Assembly (NCBI RefSeq): GCF_003367475.1
Contig: NZ_QRHA01000002.1
Span: 62,001-126,000, forward strand
Direction of reading: 5' to 3'
Length of the DNA: 64,000 nucleotides
Source: Alteromonas aestuariivivens
GTDB taxonomy: Bacteria > Pseudomonadota > Gammaproteobacteria > Enterobacterales > Alteromonadaceae
The notes under the pieces are model-generated. The model was not told the DNA's origin. It made no database searches and saw nothing but the letters and a program-made list of their open reading frames with translations. A program made the translations under genes and the position numbers. How positions within the stretch are numbered: position 1 is the stretch's first letter; each line of letters opens with the position of its first letter. This document shows, piece by piece, positions 10,826-19,177 of the stretch.

Positions 10826-11965
10826 TTACTCTAATACGGAAAAACGGTACTCAATAAGGTTACGGTAGGTTTGACCGGGCTGCAGAATTGTAGATGGAAA
10901 CTCAGTTTGATTTGGCGAGTCGGGAAAGTGCTGAGGTTCCAGGACAAGGGCGGTGCGATAATCATAACTGCGACCACCTTTGCCCTGAATTGTACCATTC
11001 AGGAAATTGCCGGAATAAAACTGAATACCGGGCTGATCTGACCATATCTCCATTACCCGGCCTGAGCCTGGCTCCACAACCCGAGCGGACAATGCCAGTT
11101 CACCATAAGCTTTATCGAGCACCCAGTTATGATCATAGCCCTTGCCATACTCTAATTGGATATTTGACTCGTTAATGTCAGTACAAACGGGTTTTCCATT
11201 CTGAAAATCAAAAGGTGTGTCGCTGACAGGCTGATTTTCCCCCAGTGGAATGGCGGTGGAATCTACCGGGGTATAGTTGCTGGCGGGAAAGGTGATAACG
11301 TGGTCACAAATTGATCCGCTACCGGCCAGATTGTAGTAAGCATGTTGGGTAAGGTTAATCGGTGTTGGCTGGTCGGTTAGTGCTTCAAAGGTCAGGGTCA
11401 GACGATTGTCTTCATGCAGCGCATAAGTAGCCGTGACAGCAACATTGCCCGGATAGCCTTCTTCTCCATCGTGGCTTAGGCGAAACAATTTCACGCCTAC
11501 TGCACTGTCGGTGGTAAAAGGTGAAGCCTGCCACACTTGCTTGCCAAAACCTTTGACCCCTCCGTGAAGATGGTTAGTTTTGTTGTTAGTTGCCAGTTGG
11601 TAAGATTTGCCGTCCAGCGTGAATTGCCCTTTAGCAATACGGTTGCCGAACCGGCCTATCAGTGCGCCCTGAAAACTTTTGTCCTGCTCATAGCCGGCCA
11701 GCGTGTCATAACCTAAGACGATATCTTTCATCTGGCCGTTTTTGTCTGGCGTAAACAGATTCACCAGAATACCACCGAAATTGGTGATATTAGCCTTGAG
11801 TCCGTTGCTGTTTTCCAGTGTAAACAGGGTGATAGGAGTGCCATTGCTCAGGGCGCCGAAAGGCTCGGAGGACACCTGCAGCGCATGATTGTCGGCGAGC
11901 ACATGGTTGCTGCTTGCGGCAAGCACAATAGCCAGGCCACAAGCCAGATAGGTCTTGTTGTACAT
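10826..11965 (-). CDS. Exported aldose 1-epimerase (galactose mutarotase)
   Basis: Interconverts alpha and beta anomers of galactose or glucose. The 379-aa product is GalM-like: 'GRFGNRIAKGQFTLDGKSY', 'NHLHGGVKGFG', 'LTQHAYYNLAGSG' with the catalytic His, and 'LVLEPQHFPDSPNQTEFP' with the catalytic Glu region. Unlike E. coli GalM it starts with a signal peptide (residues 1-24, ending 'SNHVLA'), so it should act in the periplasm, where oligosaccharides are hydrolysed. The start is ATG 11965 after AGGAGC, 2 bp beyond the stop of the upstream sulfatase. It is the last gene of the minus-strand operon from 17594. Confidence 0.93.
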   Translation of the reverse strand: MYNKTYLACGLAIVLAASSNHVLADNHALQVSSEPFGALSNGTPITLFTLENSNGLKANITNFGGILVNLFTPDKNGQMKDIVLGYDTLAGYEQDKSFQGALIGRFGNRIAKGQFTLDGKSYQLATNNKTNHLHGGVKGFGKQVWQASPFTTDSAVGVKLFRLSHDGEEGYPGNVAVTATYALHEDNRLTLTFEALTDQPTPINLTQHAYYNLAGSGSICDHVITFPASNYTPVDSTAIPLGENQPVSDTPFDFQNGKPVCTDINESNIQLEYGKGYDHNWVLDKAYGELALSARVVEPGSGRVMEIWSDQPGIQFYSGNFLNGTIQGKGGRSYDYRTALVLEPQHFPDSPNQTEFPSTILQPGQTYRNLIEYRFSVLE

Positions 11966-11967
11966 TG

Positions 11968-13662
11968 TTAATGCTCCTGATTGGTTGGGTTGCCGGATGG
12001 CCGGTGATCATAGCGGCGCTGCTTTTCTTCCCAGAAGCCCCCTGAATCTGGCCGCGCAGGGCCAATCCACTGGTCCACCAAATCCCGTTGAAACCACTTT
12101 TCGTACTGCAGGATCATGGATTGGGCTATTTGGGGATAATCAGCAAATAAATCCTCGGTTTCCGTGCGGTCCTGCGTCATATCAAACAGTTGCCAGGGGC
12201 CCTGTAAACGGGACACCAGTTTCCACTTGTCGCTTCGAACTGCCCTGTTGCCTTCATGCTCGAAGAAAATCGGTTCATTGCGGCTCAACGATTTTCCCTG
12301 AAATAACGGTGTCAGAGGGACGCCATTCATCGGCAGAATTTCCGTATTACGGTATATCGTCGGGTAGTGGGCGCCACTGATATCGACGAGGGTGGGTAAG
12401 ATGTCTACCACATGGGCCGGAGTCGTCTCAAAACCTTTGTTTTGCGGTTTTTCTATTCCGGCAGGCCAGTGGGCGATAAGTGGTGTGGCGATCCCGCCTT
12501 CATGGGTGTAATGCTTGTATAACTGAAAAGGCGTATTGCTCAGGGATGCCCAGCTCTGACCCATAACCAACCGTGAGTCCGGACCGCCCAGAGGGTTCCC
12601 CGCGGCGACACCATTTGGCCCGCTCTCTGCGGAAGGGCCGTTGTCAGACATAAACAGGATCAGAGTATTGTCCAGGAGGCCCTGCTCCTCAAGATAATGG
12701 GTTAATCTGCCGACACTGGAATCGATGTGTTCGATAGAAGCGGCGTACACTGCCATCATATGATCGAAGCGCTCTTTGTCTTGCTGGCTCAGTGAATCCC
12801 ATTCTGGAACGTCTGGTGATATTTCAGTCAGTGGCCAGCTTTTATCAATTAATCCCAGTTCGATTTGACGCTGATATCGTGCTTCTCGCAGCTTCGACCA
12901 ACCCGCCATAAATTTTCCACGGTACTTTTCGATGGTTTCTTGTGGCGCCATGACCGGAAAGTGAGGGGCTACATGGGCCAGATATAAGAAGAATGGTTGT
13001 TGGCTTTGCCGGGCCTGCTGGATAAAGCGAATACCCCAGTCGGTCCACAGATCTGTACCGTACCAGTTGTCACCCAGGCGGGGATCGGAAATCGCCATTT
13101 TCTCGCCGTTCAGGTAGATTTTCGACGGCCCCTTTAGCCGTTTATTGAAGGGCGGCTGGTCAGGGAAATACACCCCTCCGGCGGGCAATACCAGCGAAGC
13201 CTGAAAACCGCGTTCCTGGGGCGGAGTGCGATCAAAACCCAAATGCCATTTACCGGTCATGGCGGTAAAATACCCAGCTTCTGACAACACGTCTGCGGCT
13301 GTCACGGCCCGTTCGTGTAAATAACTGAGTGTCCCTCTGGCACCCTCAGGTGCGTAACCGGATAAATACCCCATACCGGCTTTGTGCGGGTACATGCCGG
13401 TGAGCAACGAAGCCCGGGTCGTACTGCATCGCGCGGTATTATAGAACTGACTGAACTTCAGACCGTGATTGGCCAGAGAATCTAGATTGGGAGTAGGCAC
13501 TTCGCCGCCATAACTGCTGAGATCGGAAAAACCCAAATCGTCAGCCAGGATCACGATGATGTTGGGGCGGGCAGCGGGATTGTTCGCACCCCCAAAGACC
13601 GGAAATCCGATAAAAGCACCCACTACAGCAAGCAAAATCAGGAACGTCGGTTTGCTGTTCAT
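11968..13662 (-). CDS. Exported sulfatase (S1_4-like arylsulfatase A type)
   Basis: Type I sulfatase, 564 aa, with a signal peptide ending 'FPVFGGA'. The formylglycine site is C-S-T-T-R at residues 79-83, with Thr in place of the usual Pro/Ala. Other motifs are 'VILADDLGFSDL', 'GKWHLG', 'MSDNGPSAESGPNG' and 'YTHEGGIATPLIAHWPAGI', as in the S1_4 group. S1_4 members studied elsewhere include galactose-3-sulfatases, which would suit this locus; that link is inference. The start at 13662 overlaps the stop of the upstream glycosidase by four bases (ATGA) and follows AAGGAA, so translation is likely coupled. Confidence 0.9.
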   Translation of the reverse strand: MNSKPTFLILLAVVGAFIGFPVFGGANNPAARPNIIVILADDLGFSDLSSYGGEVPTPNLDSLANHGLKFSQFYNTARCSTTRASLLTGMYPHKAGMGYLSGYAPEGARGTLSYLHERAVTAADVLSEAGYFTAMTGKWHLGFDRTPPQERGFQASLVLPAGGVYFPDQPPFNKRLKGPSKIYLNGEKMAISDPRLGDNWYGTDLWTDWGIRFIQQARQSQQPFFLYLAHVAPHFPVMAPQETIEKYRGKFMAGWSKLREARYQRQIELGLIDKSWPLTEISPDVPEWDSLSQQDKERFDHMMAVYAASIEHIDSSVGRLTHYLEEQGLLDNTLILFMSDNGPSAESGPNGVAAGNPLGGPDSRLVMGQSWASLSNTPFQLYKHYTHEGGIATPLIAHWPAGIEKPQNKGFETTPAHVVDILPTLVDISGAHYPTIYRNTEILPMNGVPLTPLFQGKSLSRNEPIFFEHEGNRAVRSDKWKLVSRLQGPWQLFDMTQDRTETEDLFADYPQIAQSMILQYEKWFQRDLVDQWIGPARPDSGGFWEEKQRRYDHRPSGNPTNQEH

Positions 13663-14801
13663 GGTTGTGTTCCTTTCGAGGAGGTTTGGACCTGATAGTC
13701 AATGTAATCCTGCATAAACTGATAGTGGAAGGGCGGCAGGCCATCCTGCCATTGCACGGTCTGGTTGCTGTAGAGGGAATTTAAAATCCATGGGTCCCGA
13801 TTGTCGGTGAACGGTCGCTTACCGTAAGTCTGGTAAAAGCCGTAGGTGGCTCCGGCAAATTGTGGGTAACTACCAAATCTCGTCATTGCGTCGCGAATAT
13901 AGTGCTTGCGGGTTTCAAACCAGGGACTGGCGCTTAAAAATGCCACCCACTCCTCGCGCGCCACCGGCTGGTGGTTGACTACCTGATCCAGGTATTGATA
14001 AACCTGCCAGCTTTCTGGCCTTTGGTAATGTTGGGCAAAGTCGGCGGGTACGGGCTGTTTCAGCGATGCCCGCCAGTGATGCATGAGTGAAAATTCAGTG
14101 GCGATAAAGTGCTGCCCGGGGCGCAATCGGGCCAAAGCATAATCGATCATGGTGGTAAATTGTTCATCACTGGCATGATGGATATGCAGGTCTACTCCGG
14201 CTATCCACGGTAAGGATTTGGCCAGCGCGAGCAGAGGGGCGGAATCAGTCTGCATACCGCCTTCCCACAGGCGGTTAAACGCACCAAGATATAGTGGTTG
14301 TTGATAGCCGTTGGCTAATTGATACTGGTGGATTCGCTCAGCAACCTGCTTGTAAAACCTGACCAAGGGCTGTTGGCGCAGAGATTTTTCAGTTTCAATA
14401 AACGGTTCGTTGCCCGCCACAACGATGTCAGCATAGGGCATAAGTGCATCGAGCAGGGTTGGCAGGAAGTTTAATTCCTGATCGATATCAGCCTGTGTGA
14501 TAGGGAAGGGCCGGTTTTGATAATTAAACTTCAGGCTTAGTACCGTATTCAGGCCCATTTTTTTAAGCTTCTGAAAACCCATTACTCGAGGGTCTGTGTT
14601 TAAGTCGCGGGAGCCTTGCTGGTAATGATGGTAGACGATAAAGCCCCGGGCCCAGGAACTTTGGCTTCGTTTCAGGTCGCTCAGGTTGACCCGTTCCAGG
14701 CTTTCGTTGTAATTGGCGCCCAGAAAGGGCTCGGCTTGAATTGCCAGACTCTGCGGTCCCCACAAGAGAGCGCAGAGCATGAGAAGCATGCTCTGTTTCA
14801 T
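13659..14801 (-). CDS. Exported putative glycosidase, unassigned clan-A-like family (paralogue C)
   Basis: A 380-aa exported protein (signal peptide ending 'GPQSLAIQA') that I cannot assign to a numbered glycoside hydrolase family. It shares an ordered motif set with the products at 17948 and 19178: 'VVAGNEPFIET', 'WIAGVDLHIHH' and 'ATEFSLM'. An N-E-P before the end of one strand and a T-E-F about 105 residues later is the pattern of acid/base and nucleophile glutamates in retaining clan GH-A TIM barrels. It is clearly the most divergent of the three. Neighbours are a GH43-like protein 16 bp upstream and an overlapping sulfatase downstream, supporting a role in cleaving the same polysaccharide. 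Confidence 0.75.
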   Translation of the reverse strand: MKQSMLLMLCALLWGPQSLAIQAEPFLGANYNESLERVNLSDLKRSQSSWARGFIVYHHYQQGSRDLNTDPRVMGFQKLKKMGLNTVLSLKFNYQNRPFPITQADIDQELNFLPTLLDALMPYADIVVAGNEPFIETEKSLRQQPLVRFYKQVAERIHQYQLANGYQQPLYLGAFNRLWEGGMQTDSAPLLALAKSLPWIAGVDLHIHHASDEQFTTMIDYALARLRPGQHFIATEFSLMHHWRASLKQPVPADFAQHYQRPESWQVYQYLDQVVNHQPVAREEWVAFLSASPWFETRKHYIRDAMTRFGSYPQFAGATYGFYQTYGKRPFTDNRDPWILNSLYSNQTVQWQDGLPPFHYQFMQDYIDYQVQTSSKGTQP

Positions 14802-14817
14802 AATGATGACCCTTTGG

Positions 14818-15990
14818 TTAATCCAGCTTTCGGGAAAAGTCGGGAAAGAATTGGTCGCCTTCCATTTTCATTGGAATAATGGCCGGGCGTGTCAGGAACT
14901 TACGTTCCAGCAAGTCGCCTCTGGGATTACCAAACATGGTGGCCCACCAGTTGCCTTGCTTGTCCATGAAAAAATTATTGTGGCCGGCACCAATAACCGA
15001 TGTATAGCGGTCACTGTATGGGCCGTAGATATTGTCGGCGGTGGCGATGACAACGTCATAGCTGTAGCGATTGGCTGCCCAGTCTTTGCGGTCCGGATAC
15101 ACTCGAGTAGGATCATTGGGCTCACCGGGATCATAGGCAAAGCTGCCGTCGGGCATCCGGAAGCTCCAGATTGCCTGAACCAGGTGATACTTTTGGTTGG
15201 CTTTAAATATGTAAGCCCCTTCGATATAAGGTTTGCGGCTGTACTCCTGTTCATCAAGAGTACGCATGGGTTCGGCCAAGCCACTCATATCGTCCTTCAT
15301 GCGGGCAATTTCATGGTTATGGCCGACAAAATACACCGTACCATCGTCGTCTTCGAACAGGCTGCCGTCAATTCTTGGGAACAGCGGGCCATCGCTGTTT
15401 GCAGCAATGTTCTCGTAGGGCCCGGCGGCTTCACCGGTGGTACTGCGCAGAACAAAGCTGCCATTACCATGGGGATTGGCGGGAATGGAGGCGACAATAA
15501 AATAATTTTTCTGACTTTTCAGGTAGTGGATTTCCGGAGCCCACAGAGTCCGTCGTTGGTTGCTGATGGGATTGTTATTGAGATCAACTGTGCGATTATC
15601 ATTTGCAGAATAAAAGTCCTTTTGCCAGGTAGCGTGCTTGTCGAAATCCCAAACCACGCCCATGGATTCCCAATTTTTCAGGTCTTTCGAGCGCCACAAT
15701 TTTATTCCGGGGCTTCTGTCATAGGCGGTGATCTTTCCTGGCATTCCCACTGTGCCTGTCAGGTAGTAAAAACCATCGTTGCCAAGGTTTACATAGGTAT
15801 CCCTTAACCAGTGATCGAAAAGAGGCTCGACACTATCCGGGATCTGAAGTTTCGGATCCTGCACATTGATTTCACCGTAACGGCTTACCTGCTGCAAAGA
15901 TGGGGGCTGAGTGTCGTCTTTCGAAGCCTGACAGGCACTTACGATCGCCGCCATCCCCAGTATTGCCATACCACTTAAAATTTTATTCAT
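14818..15990 (-). CDS. GH43-like glycosidase lipoprotein
   Basis: Five-bladed beta-propeller glycosidase, 390 aa, expected to release terminal arabinose, xylose or galactose-type residues. A lipobox 'IVSAC' near residue 20 predicts a lipoprotein. The three GH43 carboxylates can be placed in 'WLRDTYVNLGNDGFYYLTGT' (general base), 'RIDGSLFEDDDG' (pKa modulator) and 'YIEGAYIFK' (general acid). The start at 15990 follows GGAGGG. It lies 14 bp after the S1_15-like sulfatase and 16 bp before paralogue C, so it is within one operon. The exact GH43 subfamily and substrate are not determined. Confidence 0.85.
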   Translation of the reverse strand: MNKILSGMAILGMAAIVSACQASKDDTQPPSLQQVSRYGEINVQDPKLQIPDSVEPLFDHWLRDTYVNLGNDGFYYLTGTVGMPGKITAYDRSPGIKLWRSKDLKNWESMGVVWDFDKHATWQKDFYSANDNRTVDLNNNPISNQRRTLWAPEIHYLKSQKNYFIVASIPANPHGNGSFVLRSTTGEAAGPYENIAANSDGPLFPRIDGSLFEDDDGTVYFVGHNHEIARMKDDMSGLAEPMRTLDEQEYSRKPYIEGAYIFKANQKYHLVQAIWSFRMPDGSFAYDPGEPNDPTRVYPDRKDWAANRYSYDVVIATADNIYGPYSDRYTSVIGAGHNNFFMDKQGNWWATMFGNPRGDLLERKFLTRPAIIPMKMEGDQFFPDFSRKLD

Positions 15991-16004
15991 TTTGATATGC
16001 CCTC

Positions 16005-17594
16005 CTATTGTTCTGATTCGCGCTCGGTACGCTGCTTAATTGCTTCCAAGCGGGCAGCCATCTGCCGGGTTCTTTCCGGATGCGCATCCGCTAGGTTATG
16101 CTGTTCTTTTAAGTCTTCGTCCAAGTTGTAAAGCAGAGGCTCTGAGCCTATTCCTGTGCGAACTTCCTTATTGGCTAACCAGTCAGGAAGATCACCGGAA
16201 AACGGGGCAATGTATTTCCAGTTTCCCTGACGAAGTCCAATAGCAAAGGCCTCTTCCAACATTTCCTCGCGGCCGTCGGCAGTGGCATCCATCAGAGCGG
16301 GTAAAATATTCTCGCTGTCGATGGCTTCCGTATTCGCCAACGGGTATCCCACCATTTTGGCCAAAGACGCATAAAAATCGATGTGTGAGATTAGTGCGTC
16401 ACTTTCTCCGGTGCGTTTTTGCCCCGCATAATAGGTGATCATGGGAACCCGGGTACCGCCCTCATGGACACTGTATTTACCCCCTGAAAAAGGTCCGGCG
16501 GGCTGGTGGTCACCGATGCGTTCCACTGCCTGATCAGCATAACCATCGTCCAGAACCGGCCCGTTGTCGCTGGAGAAAATGATTAGGGTATTGTCCATTA
16601 AACCGCGCTTTTCCAGTGCATCTATGATTCTGCCAGTCATCCAGTCCATCTGAACAATGGCGTCTCCCCGTGGGCCCATATCCGTGGCACCCTGGAATCT
16701 CTCATTGGGGACCCGGGGAACATGAATATCATTAAAGGGGAAAAACAGCATAAAAGGCGCAGACTGATTTTCATCGATAAAGCTGATGGCTTTGTCTGTC
16801 ATAACTATCGGAAAATCCTCGTCCCGCCATTCCGCATCCTTACCACCACGCATCCACCCGATTCGGCTGATGCCGTTGATGATACTGCCGCTGTGCTGCA
16901 GGTCAGCCTGCTGTTTAAGTAGCTCTGGATGCTCAGTACCCAGAGGGCGGTCGCTAATATTCGTCTCATAGCTCACTTCAATCGGATCATTGGGATCCAG
17001 GCCCACGATGTGATGGTTTTCAAGATAGGCTGTCGGAACCCGATCTCCCGTGGCGGGAATAAGAAAGCTGTAATCAAAGCCAATCTCCAATGGGCCAGGC
17101 TTTACCGCCTGGTTCCAGTCAACTTCGCCGCGTCCCAAGCCAAGGTGCCATTTTCCTACCACGGCTGTAGTGTAACCCACTTGTTGTAACATTTTGGGCA
17201 GGGTAGGGCGCTCGGGGTCAATGATCAGAGGTGCATCGCCGGGCAATATTGCTGCGTTATTCCGAAAGGCAAATTCACCGGTCAGCAGAGAATAGCGGGA
17301 CGGCGTGCAGGTTGCCGCAGGGCTGTGCGCATCGGTATAACGAATGCCGTGTGCTGACAGGGCATCAATATTGGGGGTTGTTACAGCGGTTGCTCCATAG
17401 GCACTCAAATCGCCATAGCCCAAATCGTCGGCGTAGAAAATAATGATATTGGGTTTAAGTGCTTCTGCGGCAGTATCTGAAAGCTCCGCACTGGGTTTGG
17501 TTTCCTGAATATCTGGTGAAGTGCATCCCCAAAGAGAAATCAGAAGAGTGGTGGCCATCGCGCATGCCTGCGGTGATTTCCTGTTTAAGCCCAT
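16005..17594 (-). CDS. Sulfatase lipoprotein (S1_15-like)
   Basis: Type I sulfatase, 529 aa from ATG 17594 (MGLNRKSPQA), which has an AGGAAT ribosome site; the reading to 17639 would run through a candidate operator. A lipobox-like 'LWGC' (Cys 24) suggests a membrane-anchored protein, although Trp at -2 is unusual. The formylglycine site C-T-P-S-R is at 96-100, followed by 'YSLLTGEFAFRN'. Further motifs are 'YADDLGYGDLSAYG', 'GKWHLGLG', 'SSDNGPVLDDG' and 'KYSVHEGGTRVP'. This resembles S1_15, whose characterised members include 6-O-sulfatases on Gal/GalNAc. It is the first gene of a five-gene operon running to galM. Confidence 0.88.
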   Translation of the reverse strand: MGLNRKSPQACAMATTLLISLWGCTSPDIQETKPSAELSDTAAEALKPNIIIFYADDLGYGDLSAYGATAVTTPNIDALSAHGIRYTDAHSPAATCTPSRYSLLTGEFAFRNNAAILPGDAPLIIDPERPTLPKMLQQVGYTTAVVGKWHLGLGRGEVDWNQAVKPGPLEIGFDYSFLIPATGDRVPTAYLENHHIVGLDPNDPIEVSYETNISDRPLGTEHPELLKQQADLQHSGSIINGISRIGWMRGGKDAEWRDEDFPIVMTDKAISFIDENQSAPFMLFFPFNDIHVPRVPNERFQGATDMGPRGDAIVQMDWMTGRIIDALEKRGLMDNTLIIFSSDNGPVLDDGYADQAVERIGDHQPAGPFSGGKYSVHEGGTRVPMITYYAGQKRTGESDALISHIDFYASLAKMVGYPLANTEAIDSENILPALMDATADGREEMLEEAFAIGLRQGNWKYIAPFSGDLPDWLANKEVRTGIGSEPLLYNLDEDLKEQHNLADAHPERTRQMAARLEAIKQRTERESEQ

Positions 17595-17623
17595 AAGTAT
17601 TCCTGTTTTCAAATTACTCGGTA

Positions 17624-17638
17624 AGGTAACTGTTTGCA
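17624..17638. promoter_or_regulatory. Candidate LacI-family operator (copy 3, weaker)
   Basis: AGGTAAC-T-GTTTGCA, matching the PUL operator pattern imperfectly, 30 bp upstream of the S1_15-like sulfatase start. Confidence 0.4.
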
Positions 17639-17765
17639 TTTTCTTTGATTGAACATCTGTAGAAATCTAAGGTCTAACTATTCTTCTATCCAATTAAGCG
17701 CTTTTTAACAAAGATTTCCGGTTGTTTTTCACGTGAGGGAACAATTGATTAACATATGATTGTAA

Positions 17766-17780
17766 GGTAAACCGTTTTCA
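17766..17780. promoter_or_regulatory. Candidate LacI-family operator (copy 4)
   Basis: GGTAAAC-C-GTTTTCA, upstream of the sulfatase-GH43-glycosidase-sulfatase-galM operon, about 172 bp before its first start codon and 142 bp from copy 3. Confidence 0.6.
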
Positions 17781-17947
17781 GTTTTAATGCAAGCTTCTCA
17801 TCAGTTCTAGGCTTGGCCGGGCTAACTCTGCGAAGGTCTGTTGGAGGGATGGGGTGAGCCCTCGGGTACAGAGGGAACCTGTACCCTGGCGGGGTTGTCA
17901 CCTGACAATGCTAATAGGAGTACCCGGCTGAGAAACGCTTCAGCCTG

Positions 17948-19084
17948 TTATTGCTTCGGCAGACTCGTAAAATCAGCGCTCCACAAAAAGTTTTTTTCTT
18001 CTCCGGAACAGGTACTGAAACAGAATATCCCGTTGTAGATCCAGGCGTCCGCCTTGATGTTGTAGTTGAGAAAGCGGTTCTGTCTTAATGCAAAAGTTGC
18101 AATCCGGACCGGGTATTGTGGTTGGTGGAAATAATCCCGAAAGACGTTTTTCAGATAATGCTTCTGCGAGTTTGCAAAATCGTGCATGGCGTTAAAGTGG
18201 TGCCAGCGTTGACTGTCTTTTTCACCCTGCAACACCAGTAACTCTTGCCAGATCTGATTGGTGGTTCCCTCAGGGTAATACTTATTGGCGTAGCTGGTGG
18301 CGAGTTGCTGAGCGTTGTGACTCTTGAACCAGCGCATTAGGGAGAATTCAGTGACCAGAATATCCTGGTCAGGACGGATCTGGCTGCTGGCGTAGTCGAG
18401 AACCTCCTGCCACTCTTCGATGTTTTCATGATGAGTGTGCAAATCAATGCCCGCAATCCAACTGCTATTTTTGGCAAACTGCATCAAATCAGTCAAAACC
18501 GTAGTGCGTTCAATGATTTTGTGCAGATTATTGAACGCGCCCATGTAAATATCAAAGTTGTGGCTGTTGTTGGTGCGAAAGTTTTTTATTTCGTTAGCCA
18601 TGCGTTTATACCAGTCCGTCATATCCTGGTCGCGAAAGGGGATATTGGTCTCACGAAAGGGCTCATTGCCGACAACGACAATATCTATGTTTTCCGCGCC
18701 GGCACTGGCCAGCACTTTACGCATAACATCGAAGTCATCCAGTCTGCCCTGGGTATCGGGGCCGGGGAAATCCCGCCCTTTGGTCGCCCATTTAAGGTTG
18801 ATTATTGTTTTGTAGCCCTGGCTGTGTAACGCCTTAAAGTTACTGATGCTGGGATCGTTTTGGATTTCAGCCAGGCTCTTACCGCGGTGCTTGGACATAT
18901 CCACAAACATGCGTACCCACACTGTTCCTGAGCGCGCCAGCATGCCATCGGGAGACAAATCCTCAAGCTGAGTGCCCAGGCCATTAACATTCACGCCGAT
19001 GGCCGTTTTCGCAGAACACAGGGAAACGCCAAAAGCGCCGTAAACCAACATGGCGACACTGACTAAACGAGTTATTGTTTGCAT
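17948..19084 (-). CDS. Exported putative glycosidase, unassigned clan-A-like family (paralogue A)
   Basis: A 378-aa secreted protein with a signal peptide ending around 'SLCSA' (residue 25). It is very similar along its whole length to the neighbouring product at 19178 and more distantly to 13659. Candidate catalytic residues are Glu141 in 'VVVGNEPFRET' and Glu246 in 'LVTEFSLM', with 'WIAGIDLHTHH' between them, as in retaining TIM-barrel glycosidases of clan GH-A. The C-terminus has a 'FCFSTCSGE' Cys pair that paralogue C lacks. I do not recognise a numbered family. It lies 93 bp downstream of paralogue B and is probably cotranscribed with it. Confidence 0.75.
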   Translation of the reverse strand: MQTITRLVSVAMLVYGAFGVSLCSAKTAIGVNVNGLGTQLEDLSPDGMLARSGTVWVRMFVDMSKHRGKSLAEIQNDPSISNFKALHSQGYKTIINLKWATKGRDFPGPDTQGRLDDFDVMRKVLASAGAENIDIVVVGNEPFRETNIPFRDQDMTDWYKRMANEIKNFRTNNSHNFDIYMGAFNNLHKIIERTTVLTDLMQFAKNSSWIAGIDLHTHHENIEEWQEVLDYASSQIRPDQDILVTEFSLMRWFKSHNAQQLATSYANKYYPEGTTNQIWQELLVLQGEKDSQRWHHFNAMHDFANSQKHYLKNVFRDYFHQPQYPVRIATFALRQNRFLNYNIKADAWIYNGIFCFSTCSGEEKNFLWSADFTSLPKQ

Positions 19085-19177
19085 AGTTTTCTCACTTTTT
19101 TGTTAATTGATACCGAACTAAGAGCCCCCGCTGTTGATCAGCTTCAATGGGCTTATTTATAAGGTTTAGGTTTATGC

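Larger units (their letters stand above)
17595..17947. promoter_or_regulatory. Structured intergenic region with PUL operator candidates
   Basis: This 353-bp region lies between two same-strand (minus) genes. Close to the sulfatase start are operator candidates at 17624-17638 and 17766-17780. The distal part (17820-17946) is unusually rich in inverted repeats: GGGTACAG/CTGTACCC at 17864-17886, TTGTCA/TGACAA at 17895-17908 and GGCTGA/TCAGCC at 17927-17946. No ORF of coding character is seen. It could be terminator plus leader, or a small intergenic repeat. Confidence 0.5.

Noticed and set aside
14779-15807. 342-aa plus-strand ORF
   Set aside because: It lies antisense to the GH43-like gene at 14818-15990, has no ribosome site and no family motif; the minus-strand gene has clear catalytic motifs.
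17820-17946. Riboswitch upstream of a PUL gene
   Set aside because: The hairpins are suggestive, but I could not match any known aptamer core on either strand, and the plus strand leads to no gene. Kept only as a structured region.
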